NCBI RefSeq assembly: GCF_040412425.1
Contig: NC_089744.1
Span: 39,803,599-39,867,598, forward strand
Reading direction: 5' to 3'
Origin: Macrobrachium rosenbergii
Taxonomy: Eukaryota > Arthropoda > Malacostraca > Decapoda > Palaemonidae
Length of the DNA stretch: 64,000 nt
In this document: positions 34,212 to 49,200 of the stretch, one piece after another
Numbering within the stretch: the first letter of the stretch is position 1
How the letters are laid out: every line of letters starts with the position of its first letter
Program-made: the position numbers and the translations under genes
Notes under the pieces: model-generated
The model's input: only the letters and a program-made list of their open reading frames with translations
The model's database searches: none
What the model was told of the DNA's origin: nothing

Positions 34212-37200
34212 GTGAGTTTATAAAAAATATGAAGTTAAAACTATTTCTAGTTTTAACAAAATACTAATTTTGTTAGTAGCTTTGTTCATAACCTTTTTTC
34301 ACATACGTATAGTAAACAGTATTTTATCTGGAAGGATAGAATATTTGTAGAGAAATGTATTGAATATTTGTAGAGAAATATCTTATTAATCATTAATTTG
34401 AAAAAAAATTTATCAGTTAATAATGAAAGGAGATTAACTATTGTTATAACTTGCTTTTTGTATATATACAGATAGTCCTTGATGTAGGGGTACTTACCAG
34501 TGGTCTTTAACACATGGACACTGCCTACTTGTCACTTTTTGGAATGTTGATAGGTTCTTGAGAGGATCATTGTTGCTAGAGTTGCATTACTTTTTATGTT
34601 TTACTTTTATCTTGAATATTTGGTCTCTTCATATCTGGCTGTCTAACTTCAACTTCCCACCTCCAATTTTCAGTGCTTATGTAAGAAAAAATTTCAGGGT
34701 AACCTTGTGAGCTTCTAGAAATGTGATTTGGTGGTCTTATTAAACTTATTTAGTGAAATGATATGACTGGGTTATGTGTCCAACTGTGCGTTGGGAGTTG
34801 TATTGGAACATTTTATGCTATAAAAGTTAAATTTTGTTGCATACAGGACTGTTATATGTTCCTAGTTGTTATATATACTGTACTGTATTAGTTTTTTTTG
34901 TTGCAGTGTAGTTCATATTCATTTTGCAAAATTGAGTTGTAACATTTTCATTTATCCGTATTGAAATAGGTTGTAAACCAGGAACACTATGTATGGAAGG
35001 GATTAGTTGGCTTTACATCAGTTTGACATATAAATGTTATTACAGTACTTCAAACGCGATGCTGATGAGTTGGAATCTTGGATTCATGAGAAGTTGCAAG
35101 CTGCATCTGATGAGAGCTACAAAGATCCTACCAATCTCCAGGCAAAAATTCAGAAACATCAAGCCTTTGAGGCTGAAGTGGCAGCTCATTCCAATGCCAT
35201 TGTGGTGTTGGACAACACAGGTTCTGAAATGATCAACCAGCAGCATTTTGCTTCAGATGTTATTAGGCAGAAGCTGGGTAAGCTCCACTTATCATGACTG
35301 ATATTACCATGGTTGTAATTAAAAGGTCTGCTGATAATGACATATAATCTATTTTATATGTATCTTTTGAGGATGATGTAATTTATTGTTTTGAATGGTT
35401 AATATAATTTTTGTAAAATTTTGAAAACTCGTAAGTCATAGTTATTTTGAATTTAGGTGTGAAACTATTAAAAATCATTAGCAATTAACCGTTACAATTT
35501 GTTACTGTAGATTTTCAGTGTTCTTGATTAACAGATTATACTTTTCCTCCTTATAATAGATATTAAATCTAATTTGCCTTGTTAAGAGTAAATGAGTCGT
35601 GTTAATCATTGTTGTGATACTGGAGTGACTGGTTTTAGCATTACAATACACTATTTTCTTCAGATGAGCTTCATCGTTTATGGGAGCTATTGTTGAGTCG
35701 CTTGGCAGACAAAGGAATGAGACTACAGCAGGCTTTGGTGTTGGTGCAATTCCAGCGCCAGTGTGATGAAGTCATGTACTGGATTAATGATAAGGAGACA
35801 TTTGTTACTTCTGAAGAATTTGGCATTGACTTGGAACATGTTGAAGTTCTTCAGCGCAAGTTTGATGAATTCCAGAAGGATATGGCTGCTCAGGAGTATA
35901 GGGTCACTGAGGTCAATGCTCTGGCTGAAAAATTAGTTACTGATGGCCACCCTGAAGTTGAGGTGATCAACAAGCGCAAGAAGGACTTGAATGAAGCTTG
36001 GCAGCGTTTGCGTCTGCTTGCACGCACCAGGCAGGAGAAACTCTTTGGGGCACATGAAATTCAGCGTTTCAACAGAGATGCAGATGAAACCATCGCATGG
36101 ATTGCTGAGAAAGATGTTGTTTTGTCTTCTGATGACTATGGAAGAGATTTGGCTTCTGTTCAGACCCTTCAGCGCAAGCACGAGGGTTTGGAACGTGACC
36201 TTGCTGCCTTAGAAGATAAAGTTTCTACATTAGGTGAAGAAGCAACTCGTTTGTGTGGTATTCATTCAGACCATGCTGAACAGATAAAGGTCAAGTTAGC
36301 TGAAATTGAGCACTCATGGTCAACCTTGACAGCAAAGGCACAGGAACGCCGCCGCCGTTTGGATGATTCACATTACCTTCATCGCTTCCTGTCAGATTTC
36401 CGTGACCTGATATCTTGGATTAATGATATGAGAGCAATAATTACAGCTGATGAATTAGCTAAGGATGTTGCAGGAGCAGAAGCATTACTAGAACGCCATC
36501 AGGAACACAAGGGTGAAATTGATGCTCGGGAGGACAGCTTTAAGAGTACGCATGAAGCTGGTGAAATGTTAGTAGAGAAGAACCATCATGCCAAGGCTGA
36601 AGTAGTAGAGAAGTTGAGCACCTTATCTCAGGAGAAAGCTGCTTTGCTGGCTCTGTGGGAAGAACGCCGTATCTTGTATGAACAGTGTATGGACTTACAG
36701 CTCTTTTACCGTGACACTGAGCAAGCCGATACATGGATGGCAAAGCAGGAGGCTTTCTTGGAAAATGAAGATTTAGGGGACTCCATTGACTCAGTTGAGG
36801 CCCTTATTAAAAAGCATGAAGATTTTGAGAAATCTCTAGCTGCCCAAGAAGAGAAAATCAAGGCCCTTGATGAATTTGCTACCAAGCTCATTGAAGGTCA
36901 GCATTATGCTGCAGATGATGTATCCCAGAGACGTGAACTTCTTTTGGAACGTAGGGCAGCATTGCTTGATATGTCAGCTCGCCGTCGCACGATGCTAGAA
37001 GATTCATATAGATTCCAGCAGTTTGAAAGAGATTGTGATGAAACTAAAGGTTGGATCAATGAGAAACTTAAATTTGCTACTGACGATAGCTATTTAGATC
37101 CTACCAATTTGAATGGGAAAGTCCAGAAACATCAAAACTTTGATCAGGAGTTGAGTGCAAACAAGTCACGTATTGAGGAAATAACATCTACTGGTAAAGA

Positions 37201-40200
37201 GCTGTTGGACTCTGATCATTATGCCAGTGAACGCATTGGTAGCCGTATGGAGGAAATTTTGCAGCTTTGGACATCACTTGAGGAAGCTACACGTAGAAAG
37301 GGCTCAAAGTTGGAAGAAGCTTCTCAGCAGCAGCAGTTCAATCGTGGTGTTGAGGATATTGAACTTTGGCTTTCTGAGATTGAAGGTCAATTGATGAGTG
37401 AGGATTATGGTAAAGACCTTACTGGTGTACAAAATCTGCTTAAAAAGCATGCCCTTTTAGAAGCTGATGTTGGATCACATCAGGATAGAATTGATGGTGT
37501 GCGGATTGCTGCTGATCAGTTTGTAGATCGTGGACATTTTGATGCAGACAACATCAAAGCTAAGCAGTTGGCACTTCAGGAACGGTACAATGCACTTCAG
37601 AAGCCAATGACACTTCGCAAGGAACGTCTTAAGGATTCTCTGTTGGTTCAGCAGTTGTTCCGTGATATTGATGATGAAGAGGCTTGGATACGGGAAAAGG
37701 AACCCATTGCAGCTTCCACAAATCGGGGAAGAGACCTTATTGGGGTACAAAATCTTATCAAGAAGCACCAAGCTGTCTTGGCTGAAATCAACAATCATGA
37801 GCACAGAATTATTGCTGTCACCACATCTGGAGAGGAAATGATCAGTGATGGTCATTTTGCTGGTGAAGAGATAAAGCAACGAGTTAACACCCTAAGCCAG
37901 CATTGGGCACAACTCAAAGAGCGTGCCAATCAGCGTCGTCAAGACCTTGATGATTCCATGCAAGCCCACCAATACTTTGCAGATGCAAATGAAGCTGAAT
38001 CCTGGATGAAGGAGAAGGAACCTATTGCAGCTGGTGGAGACTTTGGTAAAGATGAAGATTCAGCTGAAGCCCTTTTGAAGAAACATGAGGCCCTCATGAG
38101 TGACTTGGAAGCTTTCAGTTCCACCATAGCCAGCTTGGAGGAACAGGCTGCTGGATGTCGTCAGCAGGAAGTACCTGTTATGGATATTACAGGCAAAGAA
38201 TGTGTAGTGGCCCTCTACGATTATACTGAGAAGTCGCCTCGTGAAGTGTCCATGAAGAAGAATGATGTGCTAACACTCCTGAATGCTACAAATAAGGATT
38301 GGTGGAAAGTAGAAGTAAATGATCGGCAGGGATTTGTTCCTGCTGCCTACGTAAAGAAGATTGACTCTGGCTTAACTGCCTCTCAACAGAACCTGGCTGA
38401 TGGAAATTCTATTGCTGCACGCCAGAACCAAATAAGAGTGAGTCAAGTTTATTCATTAGTATGTGAAACCTTTTATATGTGTTAAGCTTTAATAATCTGA
38501 TATTTCACTCAACAGTGCTGATATTAAATACTACTCTACTGAACTGTATTTGATGCTAGTCCAGCAAGGTAAATAGTTTTTATCATAACAGAAGTGTGCT
38601 TTGTTGGTAGTGAAAGAAGAATGGATATCAGTTCAAAAATGTATAGGAATTGTATTCAAAATGCTTTAAAATGCATTCCAGGGTCAGTATGAAAACTTGA
38701 TGGCTTCTGCACGGGAGCGCCAAAAGAAACTTAGTGAAACTGTTCAGGCCTATGTTTTGGTAAGAGAGGCTGCAGAATTAGCGCAGTGGATTAAGGATAA
38801 GGAGCAGCATGCCCAGATTGAAGATGTTGGAGAAGATTTGGAACAGGTAAAAGAATTAATAAAATAAAGTGAGAGTTTGATTATTTTTATGTTTGATGTG
38901 ATAGATTGAAAGAGGAGGCCAGAGTGATTGAAGTATTTTTATTGTTTTCTCTGTTTAGGTTGAGGTTCTACAAAAGAAGTTTGACGATTTCAAAACAGAC
39001 TTGCAAGCCAATGAGGTGCGCCTTGCTGAAATGAATGAGATTGCCATGCAGCTCATGAGTTTAGGACAGACAGAAGCTGCTCTGAAGATTCAAACTCAGA
39101 TTGAAGACCTCAACACAAAATGGAACTCACTGCAACAGATGGCCCAGGTAAAGATTTTGGCAGTTCCAGTTCTTGAAGCTTTTGTCAGTTTTACATTGAC
39201 AGAACTTAAAAGAACTTAATCTATATTGAGTGAAATTTTCACTTGTGTTTACTTTGTTTAGGAGCGTCAGTTTCAGTTGGGATCAGCTCATGAGGTACAG
39301 CGCTTCCACCGTGATGTTGATGAAACCAAGGACTGGATCCAAGAAAAGGATGAAGCACTCAACAATGATGATTGTGGCAAAGACCTGAGATCAGTTCAGG
39401 CTCTTCAGCGCAAACATGAAGGTTTGTAAGAAAGTTGTTTCATATAAATATGAATGTATGTGCTTATGTAGTTTATTGGTTATGAAATGTAATTCTTTAT
39501 AGTATAGTTTTTATAGAATTTATTTATACTTTAATGCATATCAAGAATTTTGCAGTAGCTCATACAGTACATTTATGAGTCTGGTATAAATTTTCAGGCT
39601 TGGAGAGAGATCTTGCTGCCCTAGGTGATAAGATTAGACAACTTGATGAAACTGCTAACCGTCTGATGCAGACTCACCCTGAGGCTGCAGATACTATATA
39701 TGGAAAGCAGCGAGAGATCAATGAATTGTGGACACAACTTACTGCCAAGGTGAGGAGGACGTTCATTGCTAAACTATTGATGTGTACGTATGGGACTTCA
39801 AGCACTACTTTCTGGCTTAATGGGTGACAAGTTTCATTCTGTATTGGCTAGTTGTTAGCATAGTGAGTATTGCAGCACAGTGGCAGGGTCTCTGTTTTTA
39901 GGATCTGAGTTTGATTAATTTATGGTGGTGGTTGACGAGATTCAATTGTTAGCATTATTTTAGATCATAAAAGAAGCATGATCGTATAAGACAACCCCAT
40001 TTCAGCAGGGCCTATTCAGGAAGTGTTTATAGTGTGTAGGTTTACAACCCCTTATCTGAAATTTCAAAAACCTGAAAGCTCTTAAAACTAAATTTTTTTT
40101 TTTTTTCGTAGAGGTTAGAGCATTACGCTTAAGGTTTGTTTAGGGTTTGGACAACTCGGCTAGGTTATGGGTGTGATGTGGCAAGACTAGTTGGGTGGGC

Positions 40201-43200
40201 TGCCAAAATGTGTGTGTGAACAGTTAGCCTCGGTTAGGCTGTTACACTGACAGTATCCATGTGCAAAAGTCAAATAGTACAGTTGTATTTAAAATAAGGG
40301 TAGTTTAAATAAAACTTTTTTTTTTTATTAGATCCAATTATATTGCAAGAATTTTTATATTATAAAATAAGAACATTGCAGCTGATGTTTACATTCTGAA
40401 AATCATCAGCCAATGATTTACTTACATCATTATTACCATTAGTTGCTAAATGAAACATATTTTGGCAATGTATTGTTTCTGTAAATTAACGAAGCTTGGC
40501 AAAAAAAAATGCTGCTTGCCTTTAATTGTAAAACAGGTTTTGGCATAGGAAAAACTTATTTTTGGTAGCCGCTGTGATTCCTCAAAGCAGTGTCATATAT
40601 CAAGATGTTAGGCTCATGCTGAGCTCCTCTCAAGTCAGTAATTGCTAACATGCTTCCACATCCGGAAGTGGACCGGTTTGCCATGTGCGAGAACCATCAA
40701 CTTTCTGTATATGTCTCTGAACCTGGACATTCAGGCAATGGCAAGAGATGCATTCCTACAAAACTGGAATGATGGGAGGACGATATACCTTCCTTCTTTG
40801 TTCCAGATTTCGAAAGCTTTGAATACAAGCTTTCAATGGAACCGCTTGCCTAGTGGCCCTGAATTAGCCAAACAGTCATGGGTTCCTTATTTCTTCAACA
40901 TTGGGCAAGAGAATAGATTCCATTGCCCTTCCTTGTTCTGTCCCAGAAGGAGGGTAAGTTGTCTGCGCATCCTCCTTTCTGAGCCATGACCTTCAAATGT
41001 GGATTTTTAAATCTAGTCTGCTGTGAAGATTATTTGCCTGACATTGCTAGATACCTAGTGCAAAAACTACGGACTTCATCTGACATACCAGTCCGTATGG
41101 AAAATGTGGTTTGATTACCTCCACACTGACAGCCCAGTTGAAATCTGTTGAAACAGTTTTACATTTTATCTTTTGAGGTCAAGCGCCTTGCTATTTCAAC
41201 AATTATGGCATATAAGGCAGCATTGTCGAAACCCTTGCTTTATGGTTTTGGAATTGATTCTGTTATAGAATTTGGTAATTCATTATCCAGCCTTTTGCAC
41301 TGCGAATGTCAGCTCCTGCAATGTTTCCCATTACCTGGTTGTTGAATAAGGTTCTTAGACTCCTGTCATCCCTTCAATTCATTGGCCCAATACTCTTCAA
41401 ATCATATGCTCCAAAAGGCAGTCTTCTTGACTGCTTTGACATTGGTAGCTTGGATTACCATACTGTGCCCTCTTAGACATGGACATTACTTCACCACTCG
41501 TACACCTAGTAGTCATTTACTGTTGTCTCCTGGCCTATCATTCCCGGCCAAGAATGAGGACCTTTTTTAAATAAAAAATCCCCTTTTCTGATAAAAAGAA
41601 CTCAGTATTTCATGTAGAATATTATGCCTGGTTCAAGCACTTAAAGTTTACCTAGATGCCATTGCAAACATCCCAGATGGTCCTATTTTTCCTACACCCT
41701 ATCATAAACAAACCACTCTCTCTACAGGGGCTTAGAATGATTTTAGTGGCCCTCATTAAAAGTCACATGACATCCAAAAGATGAGTACAGTGTTCACTTT
41801 CTTCGGAAATGTTCCCGAGTTTACGAAGTGGTTATTAGAGGCAGTATTCCTGAACTAGTGAAGGCGTAATAATCCTGTGGCCAGATCCCGACACAATTGG
41901 GTAAGTCACTGTAGAACCACAAGGATAATACATTTATAGGTTTGTGTATTTTCCTGTTTTTTATTGCCAGACCCTAATGGGTATGTGGAATAGAGAAAAA
42001 AGTTGATAACCTAACTTTTCCTTAAATGAAAAATTCCTGAAACACTACTGCCATGAGAGTGGTGGCCATGCTGAGATGTTGCTGGGAAGATAAGCCCTCA
42101 GCCAGACCCAACATAATTAGGTAGCCACCTTCAAGCCACGAAGAGTAACACATATATTGGTTGGTGTGTTGTTTCCTGTTCTTTATTGCCAAACCCTATG
42201 GGTATCCAGAATAAAGAAAATGGTTAATAACCTGTGACTGTAGTTTGGACGAAAAATTTATCTGAGTTGTTGGGAGTTAGTTATTAGGAACTAAACCATT
42301 TTGTCACCAGTCAGTTTCTTTTGTAAACTCCTTTGCGGATGAAGAGCGAATAGGCTATCAAGAAACAAGTTTTGGCATAGGAAAAACCTATTTTTGTTAG
42401 TAAAGATGTGATTTTACTAATTTTGGACGTTGCTTTCTCCTATTCCAAAACATTTTGGAGCTTGTTATACTTTCTTAAAGACCTTTGCTATTGTGTGAAA
42501 GATGATTAAAAATGTATTATTTTTGCCAATGAAAGTCACCATTGAGAATTAGAAAGTTTTTAACAAATTTATAAAAGTAACATATTTCTTAATGAACATG
42601 CAGTAGTTACGATAAGTGATGTTGGCAAACGGCTGTTTCTCATTTCAAATATTTATGTCAGTACTGACAGTTATTTATGCTGGTGTTTTGCATGAAATAT
42701 TTAGGTATGATGTTGGATCAGGTGGTATTGATAAATGTCACTGGTAGTTTGTTTATAATAATTACAATAATTCTTTTTACTCTGCTAGTGGTAATAATAA
42801 TTAATAAAAATAATAATAATTAATAATGATAATTAATAATTAATAATCATCATCATCATCATCATCATCAAAGTAAATAATAATGAGGAGTCTAGTTAAG
42901 TAGTATTGACCATCTGATAGTTGGGGTAAATTAGCCTCCAGTAATGAGCATTGGCAATAGCATTACCATACAGGAGGCCTCACTTTTGCTTGTGAGACCA
43001 GGGATGATTTTTAAGCCATTTTTTATTTTGGAAAAAGTGCGTAAATGCCATCCAGTATGGGTATTCCTGTGGGCTGTGTTGATAATATGTGATTTAAGAT
43101 TTCCTATCATCCAACAGCTCCTATAGATCTGTAACTGCAATATTTTAGGTAAGTTAGTAATCACCTTAATAACTTGATTTGACTGGTAGCTTATTTCATC

Positions 43201-46200
43201 TTGTAAGTTTGATTTTGTAAAGTACATAGCTCAGGAATGATTGCTGGGCTGTGATAGACAACAGAACACACTGTCCATTTTATAATTTCTTTTAGTGGGG
43301 TATCATAGTAAATTTTTCCTTGTAAAAGTGAGTGATGTGTAACTTTTCTCTCAGTAAGGCAAAGGTGTGTTTGAGGGAAGTTAGAAGGACTGGTTATCAT
43401 GAAAAGAATGATTTAATTGTGCAAAAGTGTTGTTAAAATGACTTATTAAATTACAGTTGAAATTATGCTGCTTACACTAAAATTAGTATGGGTATGATAT
43501 TGAAATTGTAGGAATGAATATTTGATGTGTATACATTGTGAGATTTTTGCAGTGATTACTTAATTAGTCAATTATTCTCTCATTTCATAGAGTGAAATTC
43601 ACATTAGGTTGGATTCATACTGGTAGTGGTTTCCAAGATATTTCAAAGTAAAGGTCTGAAATTACAATTATATTTTTTCATTAACTGATTTCATGATCTG
43701 CTGTGACTATCGTTTTCCTTGATTTATTTTTCCAGTGAGTGTAAAATTTAATGCATTATTAGATTTTGCAAAGCTTCAGTCATGCTGTAAAGATAATTTT
43801 ATAGGACAAGATATTTTTAGCCTTTTCCTTTACTCTAACAATTATTCATCTTTGAACAGGCAAATGCACGAAAAGAGAAGCTCTTGGACTCGTATGACCT
43901 GCAACGCTTCCTTAGCGACTATCGTGACTTGAGCTCATGGATTACTTCGATGATGGGCCTTGTAAGCTCAGACGAATTGGCGACCGACGTAACTGGAGCA
44001 GAGGCTTTGTTGGAAAGACACCAGGTATGTTGTTAAGGATTACAGTTCCTTGATTGTCCACAGGTTGAGAGATGTTGCTCAGACAAAGCTTATACCAATT
44101 AATGTTTTATTTATTTTATTTTTTTTATATCTCAAGGTTGCCTCCTTTGGTGTGCTGCGTTCTCCTGTAAAGTTGCACTTGTTGCCAGACCCACTTGAAC
44201 TTACAATATTGAAATTGTTTGATTTTTATCCCTCATCCATTTATTGGTAGTAACTTGTCCAGAATGTCAAGAGAAAAATGTCTTCGCCAGGTACTAGTAG
44301 AAGTTGTTGAAAGCAATCCCAGTGCATAAATGCAGCTGGTTGAGTACTTGACCGGGAAATAGATAATAAGTAGCCAGTGTATCGGGAAAAGTATACTATA
44401 ACGCCATGACAGCTTGCCTATTTATAACAGTGTGTAGAGTTCAATCAACAGTTTGAAAGTGGAACTGCTGTAGGAAAAGAACTTAAAATATATTTTGAAA
44501 GCATGCTGAAAGTGTAGTAAGGAGTCAGCTTAGCAAGCTACAGCTCCTTGAAAAAAGTGAATGAGGTGGCAACATGGGAAGTTCGTGTTTACATCTAGCA
44601 CATTTTGTGACCAGCTAATTTAGAACAACAAGAATTTCATGGGACATACAGGGTGGAATCAGCTACCTTTGGCTTCAAGTAATCCCAAAGAAACAGCCGT
44701 TTTGTGTGAGATTGTTATCTGCCAAGCATAAAGTTCTCCATGTTTCTTTCCTTAATATTTATTGGTTTGGTAATTTTGAAGGAACTAATCAATATTCCTA
44801 CATAGGATAGGTTCACAGATGCTGGCATGAAATTTCTGTAAACTGAAAGGTCACCAGAAATTTTAATGGGAAGCAAAATATAAAATATTAATTTTGAAAT
44901 AATAAACTAAAAAAAACTGGGTGAGGAAGCATACTTAGTATTTTAAATATGTTCAGGATATTCACTTCAGGGAATTTGGCAAGGTACAAAAGACAAGGAA
45001 TGGCGAAGAAGAGGCAACGTTGTTGTTTTGTAATTTCAATTTTCTCATCTTTTTAACTTGTCTAAGAAGAGAAAAAACACAGTAGACCCTTCCATATCTC
45101 ATATTAGAAGTAAATTAGTTACTAAGGAAATGTCAGAATTTTCATAATTTTTTTATTTATCCAGTTGTTGAATTCTTAAATTACAGAAGGTTAAAATTTA
45201 ACTGCATTTAAAAAAGGCAAACCCTTTTGGGGTGCCCTGTGATTTAAGTACTTCAGCTTTATCTGGTTTAACTACATAATTGTAATAATCAATAATAATA
45301 TCCATTTCTAATATGAATTTCTCATGATGCAGCCAATGTTTAAATTTGTAGTACTGCACAGTTTATATGACAGATACTGTGGAAGTAGAACAGATACTAT
45401 AGAAGTATATTCTGCAGTCAGAACCAACATTGTGAATCAGAAATAGAGCAGATTAATTGATAATATAATCATAAACATTTTCTGAACACAATTGCAAGGA
45501 CCCTGCATTAATTGCATTTCATTGTGTGGGTTGCTTTTATCAATTGCTGCAAGGTTCTGAAGACAACTTGATGGTTTGGACAAATCTCACACTAATAGTC
45601 TATTTATACTGGAAAGTCCTGTTTTTTAATAAGTGCCTTAATGCTTTTCAAGAATTAATCATCAGTACATATTTTGAAGTAAAGTTATTCAGTATGGAAA
45701 AGAGAAAAATTAGAGAGAAACAGTAGAATAGAATAGAACTAAGACATCAAAGCTGTGAAGTGTAACAACAAACAAGAGTTTAGGGCAAACTAATACAAAT
45801 ATAAAAGTACAGTAAAATAATGAAGCACACTTTGAACCAGACAAAAGCGAGGCTAGGGCAGAAGAGAGCAGCAGTTGCAAGTGAAAGTTTATTACAAAAG
45901 TTGAAGGACATTGAGGTTCATACAACTGTGATTATTAGAATTAGATGGAGTCTACAAGGCTGCTAGTGTTATGTACTGACATGGACTTATCTTCATCATT
46001 TTTTAATGATTACACTTGTTAAGCTTGTTGCCATATGCCATTTTAATAAACTTTTTTTTATTGGCAGTTACTGTCTTGCAATTTTTCCAGTCCTAGCTAT
46101 GCTTTCATTTGTCCTTGAACAGTCTGCTGAATTGCTACTCATAAATTGAAGTGAAGTTACATAAGTAGTAGAAAAACTGTTAGTCCATATATATAGATAA

Positions 46201-49200
46201 AATTGTTTTCACGGTTAATCAAGTTTTAACTTTATGGAGTTTACTGGTCATTTTGTGTAACCTGTGGGGAGCCAGGATGAAAACCATGCTTTTATTAATC
46301 TGTAAAAAATTTTTTTGGATATTTCTAGTAAACTTAATTGGTTTTAAAGTTTTTATTTCAGGATTAAGGAATTCAAGTGACAGTCTCCTTTTTTGCTGTT
46401 TTTGGGACTTTGCAAACATTCGCATTGTGGTTCTACATGTTTTTAAGTGAAGGCATAGCATACATGTACTGGAATGTTTTTTACTCAGCAATAGCAGATC
46501 TCAGGCATTTTGTCTCAAGAATTAGTTTTTCATATCTCTATATACCATTTTTCTCTTAGAGATGAAAGTGGGCACAGTAGAACCTTTTAATGGTAAAGGC
46601 CTGGCTTCAGAGGAAGTTTCAAGGTCTAGTTTTTGCTACGCATTTACAGCCACTGAGCTCTTTACAATACGTAAAATTATTGAATTACAGTAGTACAGCT
46701 GGATCTTGATCAATAGCATATCCTTTATTTTATTTTTTCTTTTGGAAGAGTTTTGCTAAAACTACTGTATGTCCTTTAATTATAGAGGAAGGGAGGATCT
46801 GTCACCTGATCTACTGATTCACATAGTGATTTTTCCTAACCCGCTGAGAACTGGATAAATTATGTCAGTGGTTTGGTGGGTAAAGAAATATTTGGTGAAT
46901 AACTGGAAACAGCAATGAGAATGTTGAAGGCTGGAGAGAAAATAATTATAGATGCAGATAAGAATGGTAGATTTGAAGAGTATAAATAAATGTGAGGTTT
47001 ATGGGGGCCATCAGTATAGGGTGGGGAGTGAAGGTGGAGTGTATGTATTGGAAATGGCACAGTTTTGAATTAAGTGTATGAACACCTGGTTTGTGAAGGC
47101 AGATTGTCATTTAGTAATGTGTGAGAGTGGTAGAATCAAGAGCCAAGGAGAAATACAGAAGCAGTGTTGTAAATTACAAGGCGAATCTTGATGAGGCATT
47201 TGTGAAACAAGTTAGGTTGCTAGTGATGGATATCAAGATAGGAAGTAGAAAACACAAGAAGAGGTTGAGGAGATTATGGATCAAAATATTGGATCTTAAA
47301 GGAGAACAGTGTGACCAATGTAAGAGGTATGTAAGAAGATGACATCAATTAGGAATAAGTTTAAGAGAGGAGGAAGGTGCTTGAGTAGAAGCTATTTGGA
47401 ATGATATGGACAACATACATGAAAGTTGCAGATGAAGCAAGTGGCCATGAAATTTCCACAGGAGGAGAAAAGTGGTGATGAAAAAAAGAGGTACAATGTT
47501 CAGTTAAGCAGAAATCTAGGACTTCAAGAATTGGAAGGTGAGATACACACACAAGGGGTTGAGGAATTATATAGAGAAGAAGAAAGAGAAACTAAGATAT
47601 TGGGCATAGCTATTTAAGAGATACAGAGAAATTAAGTAGAAATTAGAACCAGAGAAAAGAGAAAAAAGATATTTACATAATATCAAATTCAAGAAAAAAA
47701 GCAAATTCAAGAAAAAAGCAAAGGCAAGAACTGGGTCAGTCAGGTGTGTCAAAGATACAGAATGAAATAACTTTCATCAGGATGACGACGTAAAACGAAG
47801 ATGGTCAGATTATTTATAAAATTTGTTAAACAGAAGGTGAAAGCGGAGATTTAGCAGAGGTAGGAAGGTGGAGTGGCTTGTGATGGAGATAAAATCTGTA
47901 TAGGTAAGGGAAGGCTATCAATGAAATGAAGAATGGCCAAGCACCAGGTCCATCAGAGGTGTTAATTGAAGTGTTGAAGGTGCTAGTTTTAGAGGGGAAA
48001 GAATGGGCACCTGAAGTTGTAATAGCAATATGGAGGATGAAGTAATGCCAAATAGCAGGGAAGGAAGTCTGATAGGAAATGCGTTTAAACAGAAGGGAGA
48101 TGTTATGAAGTGTGGTAATTATTGAGTAATTGTGCTAACAGGATGTAGGTTTTAAAAAACTAATTTAAGAGAGAAGGCACATGATAGAATACTAAGGGAG
48201 GTAGTATTTTTGTATTGAAAAAAGAGGAAAGTGCCAGAGAGGTTGGTTTGATTGGTTGAAATGATGTATAATTGAACAAGGACAGCAGTAATAACAGCAT
48301 GTAGCAAAACAAAAATGCTTGAAGTTAGAGTTGGTATATGTCAAAGATTGGCACTTAGCTCATATGTGCTTGTACTGGTTATGGATGTATGTAGTGAAGA
48401 GATTAGGAATGAAAATCGGAGGGAGTTATTTTATGGAGCTGATCTGGTAATTATGGGAGAAACTTGAGAAGAGTTGCTAAGAAGGGTAAGAGAATGGAAG
48501 GAATCTCTCGAATTGGTGGTATGAAGGTAAATGAGAGTAAAACTTAAGGTTACGTTGACCAGCAAGCAGGGAGGCGATAGGATATTTATACAAGATAGAA
48601 GAGGCCTAGATTTGAAACTGGCAGAGAATTTCAAGTACGTAGGATCTACTTTAAGCCAGGAGGGAGGTGTGAATCTGAGAATGAAAGATGGTAGGGTAGT
48701 GTGTAACAAAAGAATGCCAAATAAACCAAAAATAAAATACTGTTATACTGTAAGACCAGTGGTGATGTATGGTTCAGAAACATAGGCATTAAGAAGGAAA
48801 GAGGAGCAGAAGTTGGAGCAATCAGGAATGAGGATGCTGGGGTAAAATTTGGGGATTTTGTTGTTTGAGAGGCTAGAAAATTAAGAAAATAGAAGTGTTG
48901 GAGTGGGTATAGATTACTGATGTGACATGAGTGTTGAGACTGGGATGGTTTGGATATGTGGTAAGGATGAGTTAGGAGGAAGGAGTGAATGGGCTTGGGT
49001 GGACCCATTGGGATAGAAGGTTGAGAAGAAGGCAAGTCTTCTAAGATTAGAAGACTTGTTAAAGTGAAGGAGGATTTGGAGAAAGGTTTAGGAGGAAGAT
49101 GCTCTTGATAGAAAATAGTTGGAGAAGATGCATCAGGGCAACTGACCTCATAGCTTAGCGATGGTGATGGGGATGAAGAAGGAAATCTGATTAAACTACT

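Larger units (their letters stand above)
39750..43859 (+). other. Intron 8, 4.1 kb, with a DIRS-like fragment
   Basis: The intron carries a DIRS-like recombinase region (40600-41760), duplicated blocks (41881-42240) and an ATC microsatellite (about 42847-42870). The remainder is AT-rich with no gene seen. It ends with TTTGAACAG before exon 9. Confidence 0.85.

Noticed and set aside
37475..37879. 134-codon minus-strand frame inside the spectrin region
   Set aside because: Antisense shadow of the conserved exon 4 coding sequence.
42931..43227. 98-codon minus frame in intron 8
   Set aside because: No recognisable domain and normal AT-rich intron composition.
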